A program made the translations under genes and the position numbers. A stretch of 64,000 bases of DNA, taken from Tetragonia tetragonoides. Its lineage: Eukaryota; Streptophyta; Magnoliopsida; Caryophyllales; Aizoaceae. Below, one piece after another: positions 1 through 15,949 of this stretch; the stretch's first letter is position 1, and each line of letters begins with the position of its first letter. The stretch is taken from positions 11,005,501 through 11,069,500 of the forward strand of contig CM076153.1 of NCBI GenBank assembly GCA_038025085.1. The letters run 5' to 3'. The notes beneath the pieces are model-generated. The model saw only the letters and a list, made by a program, of their open reading frames with translations. It made no database searches and was not told the DNA's origin.

Positions 1-780
1 CTTAGGAGGAGAAGCCAACTTAGCAGCTGGCTCATCATCGGCATCGGCCTCTTCTGGGGCCGGGGCCGGAACTGGGGTGGTGGATGGGCTTCCGGTGGGT
101 CCCTCAGGACCGTCAGCGGCCTCGTCATCCTCAGTAGGGCCCTCAGCAGATGGGGTTGGGGCCTCGGTGGGGGCCTCCGTCTTCGGTGGTGGGGCCGCCA
201 CTGGGGTAGGTGAGGCCTTAGGGCTTGATGAAGGAGAGACAGGGGCAGTTTGATCAAGGCCAGGTGTGCTGATGGGTTGGCTGATTTGGATGACTGAAAT
301 GTTGTAAGGCTGAACAGCCACAATTTTAACCATCTTTGAGTCACGTGGGGCCCCCTTCACTTGGGAGCCGAAGACGACCTGGCCACCGGACTTGGTGATG
401 TTGATTAAGCCCTGGTTTGAGTCTGCGGTGCCGGTGGTCTGGTAGAGGTTGGAGTGCGTGACGGACTTGGTCAATTCACCCAACTTGGTGCTGTCATAGT
501 AGTCTAGGATAACGTGGGTTGCAAGTATGTTCTTGATTGTTGATTGGGGCTTACCACTTATGGCTTCCATCCCGGAGTTGTCAACCGCGAGGACGGTGAT
601 TGTCCTGCGGTTGTTGATTGCGACCGCCACGCCGGTTCTGGAGAGGAGGTCATTGAAGGTGCTGAATTCCTTGTGGTTTTCAAAGAGCTTTGTGATGTTG
701 AAGGCTGAGATGGTGGTGGTTGTGGAAAGAAGGGTTAAGGAGAGAACTCCTAGGATAAAATTAGAGGCCTTGGGAGCCAT
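1..780 (-). CDS. Fasciclin-like arabinogalactan protein, C-terminus cut by window edge
   Basis: Cell-surface arabinogalactan protein carrying one fasciclin (FAS1) domain. The family acts at the plasma membrane and cell wall in adhesion and wall architecture. The frame is open from the ATG at 780 to the window edge (260 codons) with no intron. Residues 1-24 form a hydrophobic signal peptide beginning MAPKASNFILG. The FAS1 domain follows (about 25-175) and contains the conserved block ATHVILDYYD. After STPGLD a Pro/Ala/Ser/Thr-rich stretch with acidic repeats (APTEAPTPSAEGP) begins, typical of O-glycosylated AGP modules. The GPI-anchor signal expected at the end lies outside the window. The single-FAS1 layout is like the FLA3/FLA5/FLA14 group, but I cannot name the orthologue. 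A truncated paralogue lies 10 kb away at 10221-10772 on the same strand. Confidence 0.88.
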   Translation of the reverse strand, partial: MAPKASNFILGVLSLTLLSTTTTISAFNITKLFENHKEFSTFNDLLSRTGVAVAINNRRTITVLAVDNSGMEAISGKPQSTIKNILATHVILDYYDSTKLGELTKSVTHSNLYQTTGTADSNQGLINITKSGGQVVFGSQVKGAPRDSKMVKIVAVQPYNISVIQISQPISTPGLDQTAPVSPSSSPKASPTPVAAPPPKTEAPTEAPTPSAEGPTEDDEAADGPEGPTGSPSTTPVPAPAPEEADADDEPAAKLASPPK

Positions 781-2149
781 CTTTGAGATTGAATATTAAC
801 TTAAGATAAGGGTATTATAGGAAATTTCTCAAAGATGAGTAATGTGTAATATCCTATGAGGATTAAAATGTTTTAACTCTCCCTTGCACTCATATGAAAA
901 ACTGCATGTGAAACTCTTTTTATAGTTTTTTGTTATTTTTAATGTCCTAGCTGTTTTTAGTGGTGGAAAAATGTTAGCTCTAAATTTAGGATCAATTGAT
1001 ATGCCAATTATAGCTAGATTTATCTGCAAGTCCTATTGTTATTACACCTAATTAAGCCAATCTGATACTTCTCAAATTAAGAATGGAAATACTTGATAGA
1101 ACTTGATAGTAGGAAATCAAAACCAAGTAATAAGTTACTAAAAAAAGGAAGTAAGAACGGAACTATTTTTTTTAAAAGTTCAATATTATCATCAATTGTT
1201 GTTACTGAAATTAATTTATTTATTATCTTTTTTTTTTCAAAGAAGGTGTACATGCCTATATACACGGTTTTTAAAATTAAGTCTCAAATACAGCTCGATC
1301 ACAATATTTTTACTCCATTAACTAAGCTAAACAATTGTATCTACTAACTTATTTTATTTATTTACCAAAAATAATAACCTAAAATATTAAATTCTATAGA
1401 TGCCACGTTTTTAAATTTATTTTATTTGGCGAATATCTCGTAATATTCACATGGTGATTGTATATGACGTTCACATCCATTCGCATTCTAGGTCATGGCG
1501 TTCCCTTTAAATTTTTCATTAAAAATAGCTAAATTTCATTAATTATACTCTGAATCCTCACGTTCTAAAGGCCTTAACTTTCACACAACCGATGTTACTG
1601 TTATGTGCCTACCCTTTTTTTTATCAAGTCATCTAGCTACCATTAAAAAGCTATTAAAATGTTGCCATTTGCTTTTTTTAAACCAAAGCTTGTAAACATT
1701 GACCATTAATTAACTGAAATTAGTATAAGAATTTGTTATTTACTCGTGAGATTCATTTTAAATAGTACTTTACAAAAAATCATAATATCTATACTGAAAA
1801 GCAAACAATAACATTTTGGTGGAAAACCGGTGAATTTTAGATTGCATATGTCCTCCGACTCGTCCTCTCTCTCAACCTTGCATCAGAACTCATTTACTCC
1901 TAACCATTAGGATTGCGGAATAACTAATCTCTCATACCCCATTGCCGACCCTGTTTATGGACTTTAAAAACACACCGGATTCGTCTCGCTTAAACCCGCT
2001 TTTGATCAACTCTACTTAAAGGTAGAATAATGAATTGTCCAATTTACACTTCATTCTCGTGCATGATTGAGTGTTGAGCCGTGTTACTCTGTTAGGCCCA
2101 AACATAATTATTAGCCCAATGTAGATGGACTGAGTGGCAACCAGTTACT
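781..2149. other. FLA upstream region and AT-rich intergenic DNA
   Basis: This stretch holds the promoter side of the left-edge FLA gene (on minus, upstream is to the right). Bases about 830-1165 align by eye with 10830-11160, upstream of the second FLA, including matching blocks near 960-1020 and 1080-1140, so the promoter was duplicated with the gene. From about 1170 to 2149 I see only AT-rich unique-looking sequence with no coding signal. Confidence 0.6.
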
Positions 2150-2541
2150 GCCTTCGTTTGCCCAATGTTAGGTCGGGTGTCATTTTTGCCGAAACTTTTC
2201 TGAGGGGTCTATCATGACTGTAGAGTACCCACGGTGCCCCCGGGGAGACATCCGGATCCATGAACTTCGATATCACCCATGTCTTCGGTGTTCTGGCTCT
2301 TACACTACTTTCTCGTTAAACGCCTTTACAAGCCTATGAGGGACCGGATAAGCGACCCCGAGGGTCTCCCATATCTTTTAGGTGTCTTTAGTGCGATGTG
2401 GTGCGAAAATATCCTCCTTCGTTCCAGGCCTCACGGAAGCCCAAATAACGTGGATTATAGCCTTCGTTTTCGGCTTCCTGGGCCTGGGTGTCATTTTTGC
2501 CCAAACTTCTCTGGGGGGGTCTATCACGACCCTAGAGGACC

Positions 2542-4014
2542 TGATGAGTGCATACTTAGTGTCATTTGCCTTGTCAATGTGCACTCATCCTTGTTGTTTT
2601 GGAATAAGTTTTGTTGATTTTGAGTGGATTTTGATCCCTTTGGATGAGATTACGCTTCTCGGGTGTTTTTGGTTTGATTATGTTCATATGATGAAATTTG
2701 GAGCCAAATGAAGAAAAGAACGTGGTCGCGCACATTTTGAGCTTGGAATCCGTGTGCCCACGCAGCAAGGATTAAAGTTGGAAGGAGAAGAAAAGGAATG
2801 ACCGCGCACAATTTGTACTTGAAATCCGCTCGCCCACGCAACGGTGGCAGTAACTCTATTCTTCGTTCAAGATGTGTTCGCGTGGCCGGGAAACTTTTGT
2901 GCACGAGAATCGCGCGCCCGGAAAAGCCACCGACGAGAGTGGCATTCGAAGAGCCTTCTTCTCTTTCTCTCTCTTGTTTTTCCTAATTCCGACTACTCCT
3001 CTTTGAAGCCTCTCAAGAGACATAGAAGGCGCTCTCATATATATCTCATACTATCATAGACTATCCATCTTATTGCTTTCTTAGATAATTAGAGAGAATT
3101 AGAGTTTGAAATACTTAGATTATTACTTTCAAGCACTTGTTCGTTGTCCGGATTTTGTATTTGGAGATCAAATTCAAGCTTTGGATTTTTTATTCAAGCT
3201 TTTGGCAAATTTATAATTGAAGCACTTTGGTTTACTTCTCATCTCTACTCTCTCTTTGCTATTTAGTTTATGCTTGATTTAAGATTGATTTTACTTTGTT
3301 TCTTTCTTGTTTGTTCCATGTTTATCATGTTCTTGAATTTGTGTTTATTGTTCTCTATAGCCATGAGTAACTAATTTCCCTATCTAGAGTTGATGTAGCC
3401 CTACAATAGTTGACTGATGTGTAGATAATTTTGGCTAGCATGATTGTAGAGATATATTGCGATTGATTATTTGTACCCTAATTGTTCATAATTCTTGAGA
3501 AAGAATCTTGATTTATTTTGGGTGATTTATATATAATCAAAAGGGGAATATAATTGCTTGACTTCAAACAATCATCGGTGTTGTCTAATCACGAGAGTAG
3601 TTTAGATGTTTCCGCGACTTTGGATTGACATCATTCTTAATGCTCTTGATGTTTGCTTGATTCTATGAGAATAGGTAGTTAAGTTTGGATTGAGTTTGCC
3701 TCTATTTCTTCAAGAGAAGGTTTAGACTTCCATTATCCGTACTCCCGATGCTTGACTTGACATGCTAACTAGTTTTATCCGTTCCATCAAGAATTTTAGT
3801 TTGGTGAAATCAACTCTAGCTAGGTCCTTTTTCTTGATAGTTTAATTGTTATTGGAACCGTGCTTAGTTTCAATTGGATAGTTAAAATCACCAAGTCAAG
3901 TTTGAATTGCTTAGCTTGACAATTTAAGGAAACCTTTATACTTGAAATTGATTGCTCCCTGTGGATACGATATTTTATTACGACGATATAACCCATGCAC
4001 TTGTGGGCCTATCA
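2542..4014 (+). mobile_element. Solo LTR (Ty3/gypsy-like) inserted in the satellite
   Basis: A 1473-bp segment starts TGATGAG and ends CCTATCA. It is flanked by the 5-bp duplication GGACC (2537-2541 and 4015-4019). Removing it and one GGACC restores the satellite register. No internal retrotransposon coding region is present, so this is a solo LTR left by recombination. Its 3' part (CTCCCTGTGG at about 3954, then TATTTTATTACGACGATATA) closely matches the LTR at 39444-40896. The CTCCCTGTGG signature near the 3' end resembles Tat/Athila-type gypsy LTRs, which is an inference. Confidence 0.9.
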
Positions 4015-7000
4015 GGACCCTTGGCGCCTTGGGAAGAACATTCGGATCCCCGAATTTTGATATCCCCATGCCTTTGGTATTCCGGCTTTTACATCACTGT
4101 CCCGTAAAACGTCATTCCAAGCCTTTTAAGGACTGGATAAGCAACCCCGAGGGCCTCCCATGTCCCCTAGTGGTGTTCCGTCGATGGGGTGTGAAAATAT
4201 AGACCTTCGTTCTGAGACCTTCCAGAAGCCCAAAAAACGTGGATTATAGCCTTCGTTTTTGGCTTTTCAGGGCTCGGGTATCATTTTTGCCCAAACTTTT
4301 TCGGGAGATCTATCATGAACCTAGAGTACCTTCAGTGCCCGTGGAGGGACATCTGGATCCCCGAACTTCGATATCACCCTGCCTTTGGTGTTTTGGCTTT
4401 TACACTAGTGTCCTGAAAAATGCCTTTCCAAGCCTAACAGGGACTGGATAAGCGACCACTAGGGTCTCCCATGTTCCCTAGGGGTGTTTTATGAGATGTG
4501 GTGAGAAAATATCCACCTTTGTTCCGCGGCCTACCGGAATCACAAAACAAGAGGATTAACTTTCGTTTTCAGCTTCCCATGCCTCGGGCGTCATTTTAGC
4601 CCAAACTTCTACGGGGGATATATCATGACCTTGAGGACACTCGGTGCCCCGGGAGGGACATCCGAATACCCGAACATCGATATCACCTATGCCTTTGGTG
4701 TTCCAACTCTTACACCAGTGTCCCGTAAAACGCCATTCCTAGCCTATCAAGGACCGGATAAGTGACCCCAAGAGCCTCCCATGTACCCTAGGGGTGTTCC
4801 GTGCGATAAGGTGTGAAAATATCCACATTCGTTCTGGGGCCTCCCGGAAGCCCAAAAAACGTGAATTATAGCCTTCATTTTCAGCTTCCCGCGGCCCGGG
4901 TGTCATTTTTGCCCAAACTTTTTCTGGGAGTCTATCATGACCCTAGAGTACCCTCTCTGTCCCGGGAGAAACATTTGGATCCCCGAACATTAGTATCACC
5001 CATGCATTCGGTATTTTGGCTCTTATTCCAATGTCCTGTGAAACGCCTTTCCAAGCCTATTAGGGACCGGATAACCGACCCCCAGGGCCTTCCATGTCCT
5101 CAAGGGGTGTTCTGTGGGATGTGCTGCAAAAATATCCACCTTCGTTCTAGGGCCGCTTGGAAGCCCAAAAAACGTGGATTATAGCCTTCGTTTTCAGCTT
5201 TCCGAGGCCCGGGTGTCATTTTTGCCAAAAAAATTTCGGGGGGCCTATAATGACCCTAAAGTAACCTCGGTGCCCTAGGAGGAACAACCGGATCCCCGAA
5301 CTTCGATATCACCCATGCCTTCGGAGTTTTGGCTCTTACACCACTTTCTAATAAAAGATACCTTTAAAACCTATCTTGGACCGGATAAGAGACCCCGAGG
5401 TCCTTCAATGCCCTCTAGGTGTGTTACGTGCGATGTGGTGCAAAAACACCTACCTTCGTAACGTGGCCTCACGGAAGCCCAAAAAACGTAGATTATAGCC
5501 TTCGTTTTCACCTTCTTAGGGCCCGCGTGTCATTTTTGCCCAAATTTCTCAGGGGACTCTATGTTGACCCTAGAGGACCCTCGGTGCCCCGAGAGGGACA
5601 TCCGGATCCCCGAACATCGATATCACCCATGCCTCTGATGTTAAAACTCTTACAGACCAGTGTCCTGTGAAACACCCTTCCTAGCCTATCAGGGAGCGGA
5701 TAAGCGACCCTTAGGGCCTCCAATATCCCTTAAGGGTGTTCCGTGCGATGTGGTGTGAAAATATCCACCCTCGTTCTTGGGCCTCCCGGAAGCCCAAAAT
5801 ACGTGGATGATAGCCTTCATTTTAGGCTTTTCTGGCCCGGGTGTCATTTTCCCTTAACTTATCCTTGGGGTCTAATCACCCTAGAGGACCCTATGTGCTA
5901 TAGGAGGGACATCCGGATCCCCGAACTTCAGTATCACCCATGCCTTCGGTGTTTTGACTCGTATTCCAATGTCCCATGAAACACCTTTCCAAGCCTAAAA
6001 GGGACTGGATAAGCGACCCGGAGAGCTTCCCATGTCCTCTAGGGGTGTTCCGTGTAATGTGGTACGAAAATATCCATCTTCATTCTGGGGCCTCTCGGAA
6101 GCCCAAAAAACCGTGGATTATAACCTTCGTTTTCGGCTTTTCAGGGCCCGGGTGTCAATTTTGCCTAACTTTTTTGGGAGTCTATCATGACCCTAGATTA
6201 ACTTCGGTGCCCCAGGAGGGACATCCGGATCCTTGAACTTCGATATCAACCATACCTTCGGTGTTTGGCCCTTACACCATTGTCCCGTAAAAATGCCTTT
6301 AAAACACTATGAGTGACCAGATCAGCGACCCCGAGAGCCTCCCATGTCCTCTTGGTGTGTTCCATGCGATGCGTAGAGAAAATACTCACCTTCATTCTGA
6401 GGCCTCACGGAAGCCCAAAAAGCGTGGATTAGCCTTCGTTTTCGGCTTCCTGGTCCCCGGGTGTCGTTTTTGCCCAAACTTCTCCAGGAGGTCTATCAGA
6501 CCCTAGAGGACCCTCGGTGCTTTGGGAAGGACATTCGGATCCCCGAACATTGATATCCATCATGCCTTTGGTGTTCCGACTCTTACAACATTGTCCCGTA
6601 AAACGTCATTCCAAGCCTTTCAGGGACCGCATAAGCCACACCGAGAGCCTTCAATGTCCCCTAAAGGTGTTCCGTGTGACGTGGTGTGAACATATACACC
6701 TTCGTTTCAGGGTCCCGGAAGCACCAAAAAAGTGGATTATAGCCTTCATTTTCGACTTCGCGGGGCCCGTGTGTCAAATTTTTCTAAAATTCTTCGGGGG
6801 ATCTATCATTACCCTAGAGTACCCTCGGTGTCCCTGGAGGGAGATCCGAATCCCCGAAGTTTGATATCACCATTGCCTTTGCCGTTGTGGCATTTACACC
6901 AAAACCCCGTAAAAGTCTTTCCAAGCTTAACAGGGACTGGATAAGCGACTCCAGTAGGGTCTCCCATGTACTCTAAGGGTATTACGTGCGATGTGGTCCG

Positions 7001-7296
7001 AAAATATCCACTTTAGTTCCGCGGCCTCCCGTAAGGCCAAAAAACGTGGATTATAGCCTTCATTTTCGGCTTCCCGGGACCCGGGTGTCATTTTTACCAA
7101 ACTTTTTTGGGGGGTCTATCATGACCCTAGAGTACCCTCGGTGCCCTGCGAGGTACATCCGGATCCCGAACTTTGATATCACCCATGCCTTCGGTGTTCT
7201 TGCTCTTATTCCAATGTCCCGTGAAACGCCTTTTCAAGTCTATTAGGAACGAGATAAGCAACTCTGAGGGCCTCCCATATCCTCTAGGGCTATTCG

Positions 7297-7729
7297 CAGG
7301 GCCGGCTCAGGCATAGGCCTGAGGGGCGACCGCCCTGGGCCCAACAATCTAAAGGGCCATAAAAGTTAAAGAAAAAGAATATATAAAATTTGTTGTCACT
7401 AAGGATCATTAAATAGTACTCTGGTTCAGTGGTTGGAGTTAGGTAAACACTGGGAATTTCCCTTTCACCAGAGTTCGTATCTTATGTGGGCCTTTTTTCT
7501 TTTCTTATTTTTTTTTTAGATATGTTACTTTACTCTAAGTCTTTCTCTTTGCTAAGAATTATCTGATTGGGCCTCATATTCCAATCTTTTAATTTTTTTT
7601 TAATTTTAGTGTTAAAATAAATATTGGGTCTAATATTCCAATGCCGCTAGGTAATATAAGTTATTGACTCTTTAGGGGCCTTCATTTTTATTTCGCCCTA
7701 AGGCCTCTAAAGTGCTAGGGACGGGCCTG
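7297..7729. mobile_element. hAT-like non-autonomous DNA transposon in the satellite
   Basis: The 433-bp insertion has hAT-type ends: it starts CAGGGCCGG and ends CGGGCCTG. The flanking 8-bp duplication is GCTATTCG (7289-7296) and GCTGTTCG (7730-7737), with one mismatch. It encodes no transposase. Inside, at about 7422-7485, a tRNA-like stretch carries a box-A-like GGTTCAGTGGTTGGAG and a box-B-like AGTTCGTATC, suggesting a SINE or tRNA-derived fragment nested in or captured by the element. Confidence 0.8.
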
Positions 7730-9085
7730 GCTGTTCGTGTAATGTGGTGCGAAAATATCCACCTTTGTTCTAGGGCCTCCCGGAAGACAAAAAAACGTGG
7801 ATTACAGCCTTCGTTTTCGGCTTTCCGGGGCCAGGGTGTCATTTTTGCCCAAACTTTTCTGGGTATCTATCATGACCCCTAGAGTACCCTCGGTGCCCCG
7901 AGAGGGACATTCGGATCCCCAAACTTCGATATTACCCGTAAAATACCTTTACAACCCTATTAGGGACCGGATAAGCGATCCCGAGGGCCTCCCATGTCCT
8001 CTAGGTGTGTTCTGTGCGATGTGGTGTAAAAATATTCACCTTCGTTCGGGACCTCACGGAAGCCCAAAAAATGTGGACTATAGCTTTATTTTTCAGCTTC
8101 CCGGGCCGCGTGTTTCATTTTTGCCCAATCTTCTGGGGGTGGTCTATCATGACCCTATAGGACCCTCGGTGTCCCAGGAGGGACATCCGCGATCCCCGAA
8201 CTTCAATATCACTCATGCATTTGGTGTTCCCACTCTTACACCACTGTCTCGTGAAACGCTCTTCTTAGCCTATCAAGGACCGGATAAGAGACCCCAAGGC
8301 CCCCCATATGCCCTAGGTGTGTTCCTTGCGTGTGGTGTGAAAATATTCACCATCGTTCCGGAGCCTCCCGGAAGCCCAAAAAACGTGGATTATAACCTTC
8401 GTTTTTGGCTTCCCGGGGCCCGGATATCATTTTCTCCCAAACTTCTCCTGGGGGTGTATCATGACCCTAGAGTACCCTCGGTACCCCGAGAAGGACATCT
8501 GGATCCCCGAACTTCGATATCACCCATGTCTTTGGTGTTCAAGCTCTTACACACCAGTGTCCCGTGGAACGCCCTTCCAAGCCTATTAGGGACCCGAGAA
8601 GCAACCTTGAGGGCTTCCCATGTCCCTAGGCGTGTTCCGGAGCCTTCGTTTTCATCTTCTTGGGGCACGGGTATCAGTTTTGCTTAAACTTCTTCAGGGG
8701 TCTATCATGGCCCTAGTGGACTCTGGATGCCTCTTGGAGGGTTATCCGGATCCCCGAACTTCTATTTCACTCATGACTTCGGTGTTCCAACCCTTACATA
8801 TGCGTCCCATAAAAACGCCCTTATAAGCCTATGATGGACCCGATAACGGACCCCGGGGCCTCTTATGTTCCCGAAGGGTGTCCCGTTTGATTTAGTGTGA
8901 AAATATCCACCTTCTTTCCGAGTCCTGCGGAAGCCCAAAAAACGTGTGTCTTTGATTTTCTGCTTCCCAATACTCGATCTCCATTTTTGCCCAAACTTCT
9001 CCAGGAGGTCTATCGTCACCCTAGAGAACCTCCGGTGCCTCGGGACGATCATCGGGACCCCGGAATCCGATTTCACCAATGGGAA

Positions 9086-10220
9086 ATGGGATATACATGA
9101 GCGATGGGACATGGGACATGGCGTTTGCTGGGCGGTGGGACATGGATCACCCATATTTTGCTTCAATAAGTTTTTGATGTATTCAGTTCATTTCGATCGA
9201 TTGTCTACTATGATAATCTTTCATAAAATAACTTTATAACAGAATATTCTCAAGTCTGTTAATAAAAAGCTAATAATTGTTTCCTGAGCACTCTGTAACA
9301 GATCAAAGTTTACAGTATGAGTAATCATAATAAGTAGAACTATTATGAAACAAACAATGTCATTTAGGGGTAGATACCTCTAATTTTTATAGAGGCACCA
9401 CATAAGCCAATGAATTGACTTTTTTTCTTTCTTTTTCTTGTCAAAGGCTAATACACGGCCAGTGAATGACTATTACCATTACTTATGAGCATCCCTCCCC
9501 CAGCACTAAAGTTTTTCCTAAATAAATTAAGAGACAGGTTACGGATAAATCTCTCCAAATTTTGCATTGGTGTTGTTTTAGTTTTATTTACCAGTTAATC
9601 AAAAAATTAGCACCAAAAAAGAAAAAAAGAAAAAAAGAAAATTATTATAACAAAGTTAGAAGCGAGGCAACCCATCAGAAATCATTAAATAAAAAATAAA
9701 AAAAAAATAAAAAGAGCTGAAACAACTCGTATATCGCACGGTCATGTACACTAGTCACATTTATTTTAAGTAGCTTGATGTGAAATGTTGTCAGTTTTTC
9801 ACCAAAGGTGTTTTCATCATTTATTTATGTTTAGTTTTTTTTGTAATTTCAAAAGGGCAATGTTATTGCCAGAACCTTTAATGCCATATATGGAAATATA
9901 AAAGAAGATAAAGGATTTTGATATTGGACCTGACAAAAGTGTTTATTGACATAACAATAGTGTATATTGACCTGACAATAACATTACCCTTTCAAATGCA
10001 CCAAAAAAAAAAAAACATTACCCTTTCAAAAAGAGATTTAAATAAATACGACTGCGGAATAACTAACCCAAAAGTAGTAGCATGTATTACTCGGATGGAA
10101 ATGTTAAATGAGATACATTTAAGTAAATTAATTAAGCACCTAATTAATTTCTAACCCAAAAAAATCCCAAACTTAAAAAGAATCTAAGATATATAATCTA
10201 TGGTGAAACCTTTTAATTAA
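9086..10220. other. Intergenic AT-rich stretch
   Basis: No gene is recognised. It contains A-rich tracts (9612-9720) and short repeated blocks around 9920-10030 in which TTGACCTGACAATA-like and CATTACCCTTTCAAA motifs occur twice. The segment just left of 10221 does not resemble the Pro-rich tail of the neighbouring FLA paralogue. Confidence 0.5.
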
Positions 10221-10772
10221 TTAATCAAGGCCAGGTGTGTAGATAGGCTTGCTAATTTGGACAACCGCGATGTCGTAACGCTTAGCAGCCACATATTTGA
10301 TAAATTCAGATTCACGTGGGGGCCCCTTCATGGCCGAGCTGAAGATGACGTCATCACTACTAGTGATGGTGACGTTGAGTAAGCCCTGGCTGCCAATGGT
10401 GTTGCCGGAGACCAGAAACAGGTTAGGTAGTACCTCGGTGGTCTTGTTCCAACGCCTGATAACATCAATGTCAAAGTAGTTTAGCATGACGTGGGTGGCA
10501 AGTATCTTATTGACAGTTGATAGTGGTTTTCCGATTATGGGGCCCATCCTCGAGTTGTCGACGACGAGGACGGTGATTGCCCTCCGGTAGTTCATGGCGG
10601 CCGCCATGCCGGTTTTGGTGAGGAGGTCATTGAAGGTGCTGAATCTCTTGTGTTTGTTAAGGATGCTAGTGATGTTGAAGTAGCTCATTGTGTTGGCTGA
10701 GGCTGTGGTGGTTGTATAGAGAAGGGTAATGGAGAGAATAATAAGGATAAAATTACAAGCCTTTGGGACCAT
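10221..10772 (-). CDS. Truncated FLA paralogue: signal peptide plus fasciclin domain only
   Basis: Second copy of the left-edge FLA gene. The frame opens further up at 10820, but the ATG at 10772 (MVPKACNFILI) aligns with the start of the first copy, so I place the start there. The product is 183 aa: an N-terminal hydrophobic signal, then a complete FAS1 domain including ILATHVMLNYFD. It stops at TPGLD. At that point the first copy reads GAT CAA and continues into its AGP region; this copy reads GAT TAA and the sequence beyond is unrelated AT-rich DNA. It therefore lacks the Pro-rich glycosylation module and GPI-anchor signal. If expressed it would be a secreted, unanchored FAS1 protein; otherwise it is a decaying duplicate. 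The domain itself has no frameshift. Confidence 0.75.
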   Translation of the reverse strand: MVPKACNFILIILSITLLYTTTTASANTMSYFNITSILNKHKRFSTFNDLLTKTGMAAAMNYRRAITVLVVDNSRMGPIIGKPLSTVNKILATHVMLNYFDIDVIRRWNKTTEVLPNLFLVSGNTIGSQGLLNVTITSSDDVIFSSAMKGPPRESEFIKYVAAKRYDIAVVQISKPIYTPGLD

Positions 10773-15214
<4,442 letters not shown>

Positions 15215-15436
15215 GTGTGCCCTAAATCACAACCCACAAGGCATGCATATATTACCTCTCTATACTATGTAGGATGGGAGCTCTATTATGGTGGTGACCC
15301 TGATCTTTACCAATTTCACAAGCATTCCTCCATTGATTTGATCTCTCTCCCTAGAGACTTCTCCAAGTTTAGCTCCGTCTACATGTATGATATCGTCGTT
15401 AAGAACCCTAATGTCTTCCATGTTCGTGATAATTAG
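15215..15436 (+). pseudogene. FPF1-like (flowering-promoting factor 1) fragment, 5' half missing
   Basis: FPF1-family proteins are small (about 110 aa), usually single-exon plant proteins linked to gibberellin response and flowering time. From 15272 to the TAG at 15434-15436 the frame reads [20 protein letters not shown] and continues through [11 protein letters not shown] and [16 protein letters not shown]. These are hallmark blocks of the C-terminal half of the family. The first half, normally beginning SGVWVF, is not found in any frame upstream. Bases 15215-15271 are open but only weakly similar. I therefore read this as a 5'-truncated copy; a real gene with an unrecognised distant first exon is less likely. 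No stop or frameshift breaks the retained part. Confidence 0.7.
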
Positions 15437-15949
15437 CAAGCGAGCTAATGAGTTGCTAGCTCACTCGCTTGTAACTCCACGTACTATGGTAGCTATAGGG
15501 TGATCTTGTAACTTGCATTTGTGCATGCATTTTCGTTTCTCTCTTTTGCCTTTGATTTCCGTTTTGATGATCGAAGTTTGTGTTTAAGAAATAATTTTGA
15601 CAATATCCTTAATTGCTAGCTAGGAAATGATGTGGGGTAATTAGTTAAGTAAAATGTCAAACCACATCATTTCTTATTTTCTAGTAGGATAGAATTAAGA
15701 TTATTACTCTTGATTGAGGATTTAGAGTTGTACCTGCTGGTTTTTGTATAAAAGTTTGCTTGGTAATAATAAAAATCCAGGTTCATTTCTCCTCGTTGTG
15801 CGTGTTTCTCATTCTAATTCCTATGTTTATATGTATTATGTGACAAACTTAATTAATTCGCAGTTCATTGCTATATTATAAAGTTCATGAGCTTAATTCT
15901 ATATATAGGTAAAGAAACTTCAATCATACTGATTCAATATCAAATTGTT

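Larger units (their letters stand above)
2150..9085. repeat. Satellite-like tandem array, about 311-bp period, about 16 diverged units
   Basis: A moderately GC-rich unit is repeated head to tail. The landmark ACGTGGATTATAGCC recurs near 2448, 4237, 4858, 5173, 5485, 5801, 6111, 6421, 6731, 7044, 7792, 8068 and 8382, mostly 310-315 bp apart. A degenerate copy lies near 4547 and another near 8940. Other landmarks in each unit are GGACATCCGGATCCCCGAAC and GCGAAAATATCCACCTTCG. Units have drifted by point changes and small indels; those near 7930 and 8630 carry larger deletions. Two insertions interrupt the array (2542-4014 and 7297-7729), and removing them restores the register. Open frames inside it, up to 296 codons, shift frame from unit to unit and are not genes. 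The repeat family is not identified. Confidence 0.9.

Noticed and set aside
2279..8826. Many overlapping open frames, up to 296 codons, with recurring peptides such as PLGVFRAMWCENIHLR and GARVSFLPKL
   Set aside because: They are translations of the 311-bp satellite. The same DNA is read in different frames from unit to unit, starts and stops are not conserved, and no protein domain is recognisable.
2150..9085. Possible CRISPR-like or integron-like array because of regular spacing
   Set aside because: Whole units are homologous, with no constant-repeat/variable-spacer pattern, and the surrounding genes are plant nuclear genes.
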